Origin: Hyphomicrobiales bacterium
GTDB taxonomy: Bacteria > Pseudomonadota > Alphaproteobacteria > Rhizobiales > Beijerinckiaceae
DNA length: 6,419 bases
Direction: 5' to 3'
Assembly: GCA_028290125.1 (NCBI GenBank)
Contig: JAQGKM010000095.1
Location: 1 to 6,419 of the forward strand
Shown in pieces: positions 1 through 5,427 of the stretch. Under the pieces are notes generated by a model that worked only from the letters and a program-made list of their open reading frames with translations, searched no databases and had not been told where the DNA came from. Position numbers and translations under genes: made by a program. Position 1 is the first letter of the stretch; each line of letters opens with the position of its first letter.

Positions 1-106
1 AGGAAGCAGCCAGAATGCGCCAGCCCGTGGCGCGCAGCCAGATGCGGGCGAAGAACTCGGCCTCGATCCCGAGCCCGCGCGCGGCGCGACGCGCGGGCGC
101 GCTCAA
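1..106 (-). CDS. yraN: YraN family protein (UPF0102), N-terminal part only
   Basis: The window keeps only the first 35 codons; the rest lies beyond the left edge. The reading starts LSAPARRAARGLGIEAEFF and continues with 'IWLRATGWRILA'. The pattern of a basic start, then 'G..AE..A..WL...G..IL', is the usual opening of YraN proteins, small predicted nuclease-fold proteins (restriction-endonuclease-like) of unproven role. I chose the TTG at 106-104 as start: no ATG, GTG or TTG occurs in frame in the 30 or so bases upstream, and a GGGGG stretch lies six bases before it. This TTG overlaps the TGA stop of rsmI (TTGA), so the two genes are probably translationally coupled. In E. coli the same three families (yraL/rsmI, yraM/lpoA, yraN) are also neighbours, which supports the call. 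The family assignment rests on only 35 residues. Confidence 0.72.
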   Translation of the reverse strand, partial: MSAPARRAARGLGIEAEFFARIWLRATGWRILAAS

Positions 107-1026
107 CCGTCGCCCCCGTCGCTCTCCGACGCGAGCACGATGGCGCGCGCATAGACGCGGCGGCGCGGCAGGCCGATCTCGGCGGCGACGACGGAGGCAG
201 CGTCCTTGACGGAATGCTTCTTCATGGCTTCGAGCAGCCGCGCGTCGAGATCGGCGGCGCCGGTCTGCGGATCGTCCGCGCCTGGCGGACCGACAAGCAG
301 CACGATCTCCCCCTTGGGCGTGTCCTCGGTCGCGAGCTGGTCGGCGAGCGAGCGCAGCGTGCCGCGCCGGACGGTCTCGAAATGCTTGGTGAGTTCGCGC
401 GCGATGGCCGCGTCGCGACGGCCCAGCACCACGGCGAGATCGTTCAGCGTCTCGGCCACGCGACGCGGCGATTCGAAGAACACCAGCGTGCCCGGAATGG
501 CCGCGAGTTCGCCGATGCGCTGGCGACGGGCGCCGGATTTCGAGGGCAGGAAGCCTTCGAAGAAGAAGCGATCAGTCGGCAATCCGGCGACGACCAGCGC
601 GGCCAGCACGGCGGAGGCGCCCGGCACCGCGATCACGGGCGTGCCCTGCGCCGCAGCGTCGGCGACGAGCTTGAAGCCGGGATCCGACACCAGCGGCGTG
701 CCGGCGTCCGATACCAGCGCCAGCGCCGCACCCTCCTTCAGCCGCGCCAGCAGATGCGGGCGCACGGCGGCGGCGTTGTGCTCGTGATAAGCGACGAGCG
801 GCGTGGCGATGCCGTAATGGGCGAGCAGGAACTTGGTGACGCGCGTGTCCTCGGCCAGCACAGCGTCGGCGGCGGCGAGCGTCGAGAGCGCGCGCAGCGA
901 TATGTCGCGCAGGTTGCCGATGGGCGTGGCGACGACATGCAGGCCGGGCGACAAGGGCTCGGCCTCGGCGCGCAGTCCGAGCGCCGTATAGGTGTGCGTC
1001 TGCCCGTGGGTGTGGTCGCCGCTCAT
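103..1026 (-). CDS. rsmI: 16S rRNA (cytidine(1402)-2'-O)-methyltransferase RsmI
   Basis: RsmI uses S-adenosylmethionine to methylate the ribose 2'-OH of C1402 in the decoding centre of 16S rRNA. The 307-residue product shows the tetrapyrrole-methylase-like fold in order: GLHVVATPIGNLRDIS at about 28-43, AEDTRVTKFL at 58-67, SDAGTP at 106-111, VPGASA at 134-139, FFEGFLPSK at 155-163, FFESPRR at 183-189, ARELTK at 209-214 and GEIVLLVG at 239-246. A C-terminal helical segment (about 272-296, 'SVKDAASVVAAEIGLPRRRVYA') matches the small RsmI tail domain. The start was placed at the ATG at 1026 because GGAG lies five bases upstream; the frame remains open to an ATG at 1077, which would add 17 residues and has no good ribosome site. 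The first 27 residues precede the conserved fold and include a His-rich stretch (GDHTHGQTHTY). The stop overlaps the yraN start, and a divergent spacer separates it from the lipoprotein gene. Confidence 0.95.
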   Translation of the reverse strand: MSGDHTHGQTHTYTALGLRAEAEPLSPGLHVVATPIGNLRDISLRALSTLAAADAVLAEDTRVTKFLLAHYGIATPLVAYHEHNAAAVRPHLLARLKEGAALALVSDAGTPLVSDPGFKLVADAAAQGTPVIAVPGASAVLAALVVAGLPTDRFFFEGFLPSKSGARRQRIGELAAIPGTLVFFESPRRVAETLNDLAVVLGRRDAAIARELTKHFETVRRGTLRSLADQLATEDTPKGEIVLLVGPPGADDPQTGAADLDARLLEAMKKHSVKDAASVVAAEIGLPRRRVYARAIVLASESDGGDG

Positions 1027-1274
1027 CTCGTCTCCATGCCCGTCCGAACGCATCCTGCAAAGGCGCGCGCGCCTCACCTATGAGGCGGACGGCTCGAATG
1101 ATCTATCGTTCTTTATATAGCTTGGCTCCGTCCTGTATACGGAACGATATTCCAAACTTTTCCCGTCACAGTTTCAGCCTTTTTCGCGCGCCCTTATTGC
1201 GGGGCGGCAGGCTTTGTGTCTCATGATTCACGGCGCAGATGAGAGCCGTCCAGCGCGCCGCGGAGGCCATTCTT
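1027..1274. promoter_or_regulatory. Divergent intergenic region for rsmI and the LppC gene, with an inverted repeat
   Basis: This 248-base spacer must hold the promoters of both divergent genes. Its middle (about 1095-1165) is clearly more AT-rich than the flanking genes. It contains an 8-bp inverted repeat, TATCGTTC at 1104-1111 and GAACGATA at 1142-1149, with a 30-base spacer; the right arm lies inside a second small palindrome (GGAA-N5-TTCC, 1141-1153). On the minus strand CTATAT (1120-1115) resembles an alphaproteobacterial -10 box for rsmI, but the element about 18 bases upstream (TTCCGT) is a poor -35. On the plus strand CTTGGC at 1121-1126 followed by CGATAT at 1145-1150 (18-base spacing) is an equally tentative promoter for the lipoprotein gene. 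No promoter is certain, and no regulator can be named. Confidence 0.4.
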
Positions 1275-1277
1275 TTG
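1262..1277 (+). promoter_or_regulatory. Ribosome binding site and TTG start of the LppC gene
   Basis: GGAGG at 1262-1266 lies eight bases before TTG at 1275-1277. This decides the start: from the TTG the protein begins with a normal-length lipoprotein signal peptide (Cys at residue 27), while the in-frame ATG at 1239 has no comparable site and would add 12 residues before the signal. Confidence 0.65.
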
Positions 1278-2480
1278 TCGATCGCACTCAACGTCCCGAC
1301 CCGCCGCGTCGCCGCCCTCGTCGCGCCCGCGCTGGCGCTGCTGCTGGCCGCCTGCGGCCCGACGGGTCGCACGCAGACCGCCGCGCCCAACCTGTCGGCG
1401 CCGACGACGCCCGTGGAGGCGGGAGAGCTCGCGCCGGCGACGCCCAATCTTGAAGACCGGCCGAAGGTCGCGCTGATCCTTCCGCTGACGCAGGCCGGCA
1501 AGCCGAGCACCGTCGGCGAGGCCCTGCGCAACGCCGCGACGCTCGCCATGGCGGAGACCGGCGGCGCCGACATCAACCTGATCGTGAAGGACGACGCCTC
1601 GACGCCCGACGGCGCGCGCGCCGCCACGCAGGCGGCGCTGAGCGAAGGCGCCGAACTCATCATCGGCCCGCTCTACGCGCCCGCCGTCCGCGAGGCCGGG
1701 CGTCTCGCGAAATCTGCCGGCAAGCCGGTGATCGGCTTCTCGACCGACGCCAGCACGGGATCGCGCGGCGTGTTCCTGTTGTCGTTCCTGATCGAAAACT
1801 ATGTCGACCGCGTCGTCGACCAGGCGATCGCGCGCGGCAAGAAGAACTTCGCCGCGCTTGCGCCCGAAAACGACTACGGCAATGTCGCCACCAATGCGTT
1901 GGTCGATCTCGCCGGCAAGCGCGGCCTGCGTGTGCAGATCGAGCGTTACGCGCCCGGCAATCCGGCGTCCGCCGTGCAGAAGCTCGGCGCAAACGCGGCG
2001 CAGATCGATGCGCTGTTCATCGCCGAGCAGGCCGAGAACATGGCGCAGGTGGCGCAATTGCTGACCGCCAGCGGCATCGACGGCAAGCGGGTGCAGATTC
2101 TCGGCACGGGCCTGTGGAATGACGCGCGCGTGCTGAACCTGCCGGCGCTGCAGGGCGCCTGGTTCGCTGCGCCCGATGGATCCGGCTACAGCGCGTTCGC
2201 GGGCCGCTATCGCGCGAAATTCGGCACGGAGCCGGCGCGCATCGCGACGCTCGCGTATGATGCCGTGTCGCTCTCCGCCGCGCTCGCGCGCACGCAGGGC
2301 GCCGCGCGGTTCTCGGAATCCGTGTTGCTGAACACGTCGGGCTTCAACGGCGTCGATGGCGTGTTCCGCTTCACGCCCGAAGGCCTGAACGAACGCGGCC
2401 TGTCGGTGATGCAGATCGCCAACGGCGCTGCGACCGTGCTGGCGCCGGCGCCGAAGACTTTTGGCGGTTCGGGGACCTAG
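1275..2480 (+). CDS. LppC/LpoA-family lipoprotein (penicillin-binding protein activator, periplasmic-binding fold)
   Basis: The product is a predicted lipoprotein of 401 residues. It opens with basic residues (RR at 10-11), a hydrophobic segment (about 13-24) and a lipobox LAAC with the acylated Cys at 27; Gly follows the Cys, which does not signal inner-membrane retention, so the outer membrane is likely. After a Pro/Thr-rich linker (about 28-63) comes a type 1 periplasmic-binding fold: KVALILPLT from 64, GPLYAP at 131-136, a central 'LAPENDYGN' at about 195-203, LAYDAV at 326-331 and GFNGVDGVFRF at 356-366. This matches the C-terminal domain of LpoA (YraM/LppC); the N-terminal TPR-like domain of E. 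coli LpoA is absent. E. coli LpoA activates PBP1A in peptidoglycan synthesis; whether the alphaproteobacterial short form does the same is inference. It could instead bind a ligand like a branched-chain amino acid receptor, but the lipobox and the rsmI/yraN neighbourhood favour LppC. The alternative start is ATG at 1239. Confidence 0.87.
   Translation: MSIALNVPTRRVAALVAPALALLLAACGPTGRTQTAAPNLSAPTTPVEAGELAPATPNLEDRPKVALILPLTQAGKPSTVGEALRNAATLAMAETGGADINLIVKDDASTPDGARAATQAALSEGAELIIGPLYAPAVREAGRLAKSAGKPVIGFSTDASTGSRGVFLLSFLIENYVDRVVDQAIARGKKNFAALAPENDYGNVATNALVDLAGKRGLRVQIERYAPGNPASAVQKLGANAAQIDALFIAEQAENMAQVAQLLTASGIDGKRVQILGTGLWNDARVLNLPALQGAWFAAPDGSGYSAFAGRYRAKFGTEPARIATLAYDAVSLSAALARTQGAARFSESVLLNTSGFNGVDGVFRFTPEGLNERGLSVMQIANGAATVLAPAPKTFGGSGT
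2477..2480. other. Shared CTAG: overlapping stop codons of two convergent genes
   Basis: The palindrome CTAG supplies TAG on the plus strand (2478-2480, end of the LppC gene) and TAG on the minus strand (2479-2477, end of hemW). No hairpin followed by a T-run lies at the junction, so both transcripts must run into each other's coding sequence unless another termination mechanism acts. Confidence 0.9.
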
Positions 2481-3643
2481 GACGCGAGATCGGCGACGAC
2501 GGCGTCGAGCACCGGAAAACCTTCCGGCGTGACGCGGATGCGACCGTCGCGCGTCACCTCCACCATGCCGTGCTCGACGAGATCGGCGATGCGCGAGTTT
2601 GCGAGCCTGCGGCCGCTCAGCGCCTCGAAGCGATCGGGATCGATGCCTTCAGTGAGGCGCAGGCCCATCAGCAGGAATTCGTCGCCCTGCGATTCAGCCG
2701 ACAGCGCTTCCGTATCGATCACGCCGTGACCGTCGGTCTCGACGCTCGTGAGCCACATTTCCGGATGGCGTTCGGTCGCCTGCGCGATGCGGCCTTTCGG
2801 CGTCTGCAGCCGGCCATGGGCGCCGGGACCGATGCCCGCATATTCGCCGTAGCGCCAGTAGATCAGATTGTGCCGACTCTCGGCGCCGGGGCGCGCGTGA
2901 TTTGAAATTTCATAAGCCGGCAAGCCTGCGGCCGTGGTGGTTTCCTGCGTCACGTCCCACAGCGCGCGCGCCGTGTCGGCGTCCGGCATGGCGAGTTTTC
3001 CGGCGTTGAACAGGCGCTCGTACATCGTGTCGGGCTCGATGGTGAGCTGGTAGAGCGACAGATGCTCGGCGGCATGCGCGATGGCGGCCTCCAGTTCGGC
3101 CTTCCAGGCGGCGGGCGTCTGGCCGGGGCGCGCATAGATGAGGTCGAACGAAAAACGGTCGAAGATCGACGCCGCGACCGCCACGGCCGCCATCGCTTCA
3201 TCCGCCGTATGCAGGCGTCCGAGCGCCTTGAGATCCGGATCGTTCATCGCCTGCACGCCGAGCGACACGCGGTTGACGCCGGCCGCGCGATAGCCGCGGA
3301 AGCGCTCGGCCTCGACGCTGGTCGGATTGGCCTCGAGGGTGATCTCGGCGTCGCGGTCGACGCTCCATGCGCCCGCGATGGCGTCGAGGATCGCCGCCAC
3401 GGTCTGGGGCTTCATCAGCGAGGGCGTGCCGCCGCCGAAGAAGATCGACGCGACCTTGCGGCCCGGAGCCAGCGCAGCGCGGTGCCTGATCTCGGCCTGA
3501 AAGGCCTCGACGAAACGCGCCTCGTCCACGGGCTTGTGGCGCACGTGGGAATTGAAGTCGCAATAGGGGCATTTCGAGAGACAGAAGGGCCAGTGGACGT
3601 AGACCCCGAAGCCCGGCTCGAAATTGTGGTGTCTGGAAGCCAT
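2477..3643 (-). CDS. hemW: Radical SAM family heme chaperone HemW
   Basis: HemW is a cytoplasmic radical SAM protein related to HemN that binds heme and is thought to deliver it to respiratory proteins; it lacks coproporphyrinogen oxidase activity. The 388-residue product has the 4Fe-4S ligands Cys21, Cys25 and Cys28 in CLSKCPYCDF. There is no fourth Cys two residues after the last one, as HemN would have, and this places it in HemW. Further marks are FGGGTPS at 69-75 (SAM site), LEANP at 103-107, SLGVQ at 127-131, YEISNH at 244-249, and RHNLIYWRYGEYAGIGPGAHG beginning at 257, a characteristic HemW stretch. A C-terminal winged-helix-like segment (about 318-385) is present. The ATG at 3643 is fixed by an in-frame TAA two codons upstream; no Shine-Dalgarno sequence precedes it, only a run of C. 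The DUF3750 gene lies 63 bases upstream on the same strand, and the pairing of rdgB with hemW is common in alphaproteobacteria. Confidence 0.95.
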   Translation of the reverse strand: MASRHHNFEPGFGVYVHWPFCLSKCPYCDFNSHVRHKPVDEARFVEAFQAEIRHRAALAPGRKVASIFFGGGTPSLMKPQTVAAILDAIAGAWSVDRDAEITLEANPTSVEAERFRGYRAAGVNRVSLGVQAMNDPDLKALGRLHTADEAMAAVAVAASIFDRFSFDLIYARPGQTPAAWKAELEAAIAHAAEHLSLYQLTIEPDTMYERLFNAGKLAMPDADTARALWDVTQETTTAAGLPAYEISNHARPGAESRHNLIYWRYGEYAGIGPGAHGRLQTPKGRIAQATERHPEMWLTSVETDGHGVIDTEALSAESQGDEFLLMGLRLTEGIDPDRFEALSGRRLANSRIADLVEHGMVEVTRDGRIRVTPEGFPVLDAVVADLAS

Positions 3644-3666
3644 GGGGGCTTATCGCACGGAGTTTT

Positions 3667-3686
3667 CGTCATTGCGAGCGAAGGGA
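3667..3686. repeat. Possible remnant of a dispersed intergenic repeat ('GTCATTGCGAGCGAAG' type)
   Basis: In the 63-base gap between the DUF3750 stop and the hemW start, GTCATTGCGAGCGAAG (3668-3683) matches the opening of an intergenic repeat that I recall as abundant in many proteobacterial genomes, where it usually continues 'CGAAGCAATCC'. Here the match breaks off after 'GAAGG', so it would be a partial copy. The identification is from memory and only a genome-wide search can confirm it. Confidence 0.35.
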
Positions 3687-3706
3687 CCGCCCGTACAACA
3701 ATCGCC

Positions 3707-4468
3707 TCAAATCCCGATCCGTCCAAATCCCGGCAGCTTCAGCGCCGGGCGGCGGATGTCGAAGCCCGCGACGGCGCCCAGCAGGTTGAGTTCGACGCCT
3801 TCGACCCAGCCGAGCGTCAGCCCCGCATAGCCGCCGAGCGTCACGCGAAAACCCGTGCGCGAGGGGCTCGGGCCGATCCAGTGCCCGTCCAGCGGATAGT
3901 CCTTGCCGAGCGCCAGGGCCGGCATGGCGACGCCGATCTCGGGCACCTGCGTGAACACCCAGGCGACGAAGGAATTTGAATTCGGCCCGGGCCAGACGCG
4001 ATAGTCGCCGGGGTTGCGGAATTCGTAGCTCGCGATCGCCGCGCGGATCTTCGGGACGAGCCGCGCCGCCTCCTCGCCATCGGCCGAGAAGACGATCTCG
4101 GGCTCATGCCCGAACCAGCGTCCGTCCGGCGCAAAGGCGTCCAGCCGGATCGGGCGGCCCCAGCCGACCTTGTCGAACCGCTCGTAGCGGGCGGCGCCCG
4201 CCTCCTTGATGACGATCCAGGTGTGGACGGCAAAGATGCCGCGCCAGCGACCGGTGCGGGCCGCATAGACGCGCACCGCCGCCGGGCTGCCGGCCACGGG
4301 ACGCGGCAATTGCCCCGTGCTCGACCAGTCCGCGCCCGACCAGCTCTCAGCCGAAATGGCGCGCCAGTCGAGGGCGGCCCGCAGCATCAGCGGCACGGCG
4401 AAGAGCAGGAGAAAGACGAGGACGAAGGCCTTGATGAAGGCGGGGAGGATGGTGGTGAGGAGCGACAT
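3707..4468 (-). CDS. DUF3750 domain-containing protein, membrane-anchored
   Basis: I recognise this as the DUF3750 family; no function is established. From ATG 4468 the protein has 253 residues. A hydrophobic segment at about 10-31 (KAFVLVFLLLFAVPLML within it) is a single membrane anchor or uncleaved signal, so the bulk probably lies in the periplasm. The conserved body includes VHTWIVIK at 81-88 (His82), 'YERFDKVGWG' at about 95-104, 'GRWFGHEPE' at about 116-124, WPGPNSNSF at 159-167, 'GKDYPLDG' at about 188-195 and a C-terminal 'ALKLPGFGRIGI'. The spacing of a conserved His in a beta-strand-like segment before a conserved polar 'NSNSF' is reminiscent of papain-like permuted hydrolases, but the usual Cys is absent, so this is only a suggestion. 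The frame stays open to 4537; that 23-residue extension is unlikely because it would put charged sequence before the membrane segment. It sits between rdgB and hemW, probably cotranscribed with both. Confidence 0.8.
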   Translation of the reverse strand: MSLLTTILPAFIKAFVLVFLLLFAVPLMLRAALDWRAISAESWSGADWSSTGQLPRPVAGSPAAVRVYAARTGRWRGIFAVHTWIVIKEAGAARYERFDKVGWGRPIRLDAFAPDGRWFGHEPEIVFSADGEEAARLVPKIRAAIASYEFRNPGDYRVWPGPNSNSFVAWVFTQVPEIGVAMPALALGKDYPLDGHWIGPSPSRTGFRVTLGGYAGLTLGWVEGVELNLLGAVAGFDIRRPALKLPGFGRIGI

Positions 4469-4533
4469 TGAACACCCATGTAGGTGCTGAGCGTCGAGAT
4501 CGTGAGTGATCGCGGCGATACGTCGCAGGACGG

Positions 4534-4673
4534 GCAAACCCTCTCCCGGAGGGAGAGGGTGGCTCCGAAGCAGCCGGGTGATGGGCTACGGCGCTTATTG
4601 GAAACGTGGAACCCCCTCACCCCGGCTCGGGGCTTTGCCCCGAGTCCGCCCTCTCCCGAGGGAGAGGGTTTGC
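4534..4673. repeat. 140-bp palindromic intergenic element with 14-bp terminal inverted repeats
   Basis: The ends are perfect 14-bp inverted repeats, GCAAACCCTCTCCC at 4534-4547 and GGGAGAGGGTTTGC at 4660-4673. Each end also folds on itself: CCCTCTCCC/GGGAGAGGG at 4539-4559 (3-base loop) and at 4649-4668 (2-base loop). Inside the right half is a strong stem, CTCGGGGC/GCCCCGAG at 4626-4644 with a TTT loop, and the sequences 4574-4585 and 4611-4625 pair imperfectly with each other. The whole can form a cruciform or an RNA with several hairpins. It carries no gene and ends exactly one base before the rdgB stop codon on that strand. It resembles the MITE-like or BIME-like repeats of Rhizobiales. 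As RNA it lies between rdgB and the DUF3750 gene and might stabilise or attenuate the transcript. Confidence 0.85.
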
Positions 4674-5312
4674 TCACTTCACCAGACACACCTTCGCCAG
4701 ATCCTGAAACGCACGTGCGCGGTGCGAGAGCGCGCGCGAGCCATCAGCCGGCAACCCGTGCTTTTCCTCGGACGACATCTCGCCGAACGTCCGCTCATGC
4801 CCGTTCGGCAGGAACATCGGGTCGTAGCCGAAACCCGCGGTCCCGCGCGGCGGCCAGACCAGCGTGCCGTCGATGCGGCCCTCGAATTCTTCCAGATGCC
4901 CGTCCGGCCAGACGATCGCCAGCGCCGAGATGAACCACGCCTTGCGCTCGTCCGGCGCCAGGAAGCCGCGCTCGCGCAGCTCTGCGTCGATGCGCGTCAT
5001 CGCCCCCATGAAATTCTTGTCGGTCGCCCAGCGCGCCGAATAGATGCCCGGCGCGCCGTTGAGGCCCGCGACGCAGATGCCGGAATCGTCCGCGAAGGAC
5101 GGCAGGCCCGAGGCCTCCGCGCCCGCCCGCGCCTTGATCTCGGCGTTGGCCGCGAAGGTCGTTCCGGTCTCCTCCGGCTCGGGCAGGCCGAGTTCGCCGG
5201 CCGACACGGCGGTGACGCCATAAGGCTCCAGCAATTCGCGCATCTCGCGCAGCTTGCCGGCATTGTGGGTGGCGATCAGGATCTTGCCTTCGAGCTGGCG
5301 GTGGGGAGCCAA
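4674..5312 (-). CDS. rdgB: RdgB/HAM1 non-canonical purine NTP pyrophosphatase (dITP/XTP)
   Basis: RdgB hydrolyses dITP, ITP and XTP to the monophosphate plus pyrophosphate, keeping deaminated purines out of DNA and RNA in the cytoplasm. The 212-residue product has the family motifs in order: THNAGKLREM at 15-24, FADDSG at 73-78 with the catalytic Asp pair, YSARWA at 91-96, GTAGFGYDPMF at 157-167 and SHRARA at 196-201. The 'EEKHGLPADG' insertion before SHR is typical, as far as I recall, of Rhizobiales versions. I chose the TTG at 5312 as start: AAGAGG lies seven bases before it, the protein then begins MAPHRQLEGKILIATHN, and the length fits the family (about 200-215). The frame stays open to 5672, but that extension runs antisense through eda and shows no RdgB character. 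The gene diverges from eda. In many alphaproteobacteria rph precedes rdgB; here it does not. Confidence 0.93.
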   Translation of the reverse strand: MAPHRQLEGKILIATHNAGKLREMRELLEPYGVTAVSAGELGLPEPEETGTTFAANAEIKARAGAEASGLPSFADDSGICVAGLNGAPGIYSARWATDKNFMGAMTRIDAELRERGFLAPDERKAWFISALAIVWPDGHLEEFEGRIDGTLVWPPRGTAGFGYDPMFLPNGHERTFGEMSSEEKHGLPADGSRALSHRARAFQDLAKVCLVK

Positions 5313-5325
5313 TGTCTTTCCTCTT
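5310..5325 (-). promoter_or_regulatory. rdgB: Ribosome binding site and TTG start of rdgB
   Basis: On the minus strand AAGAGG (5325-5320) precedes TTG (5312-5310) by seven bases. No ATG or GTG in this frame gives a RdgB-like N-terminus of normal length, so this site decides the start. Confidence 0.7.
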
Positions 5326-5427
5326 GCTTCAAGAACTGCGGAGCGCAAACTCTCATGAAAGCGGGTTGAACGGAACCCGGCCGCACGCGCCGGCTTTTCC
5401 AAACGACCCACACGGAGGAGGCAATCC
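5313..5427. promoter_or_regulatory. Divergent rdgB/eda spacer with two overlapping hairpins in the eda leader
   Basis: The 115-base spacer must drive rdgB and eda in opposite directions. I see no convincing -35/-10 pair. Two hairpins can form on the plus strand: CGGGTT/AACCCG (5362-5367 with 5374-5379, 6-base loop) and CCGGC/GCCGG (5377-5381 with 5389-5393, 7-base loop) followed by CTTTT. They overlap by three bases and so exclude each other, as in an attenuator, but both stems are short and the T-run is poor. GGAGGAGG at 5414-5421, six bases before the eda ATG, is a near-ideal ribosome binding site. Confidence 0.35.

Noticed and set aside
214..1083. Long plus-strand open frame antisense to rsmI (289 codons)
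   Set aside because: It lies wholly over a confidently identified rsmI, has an Arg/Gly/His-heavy composition typical of GC-rich shadow frames, and matches no family I know.
1221..2057. Minus-strand open frame over the LppC gene (278 codons)
   Set aside because: Shadow of the real gene: repetitive Arg/Gly composition, no recognisable domain, no ribosome site.
3062..3979. Plus-strand open frame of 305 codons across hemW and the DUF3750 gene
   Set aside because: It spans two genes and their spacer on the opposite strand and shows only charged, low-information sequence.
4469..4537. 23-codon upstream extension of the DUF3750 gene to the ATG at 4537
   Set aside because: It places a charged stretch before the membrane segment and reaches into the edge of the palindromic repeat; the ATG at 4468 gives a normal N-terminus.
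4506..5369. Plus-strand open frame of 287 codons across the repeat and rdgB
   Set aside because: It reads through the palindromic repeat and antisense to rdgB, with no family resemblance.
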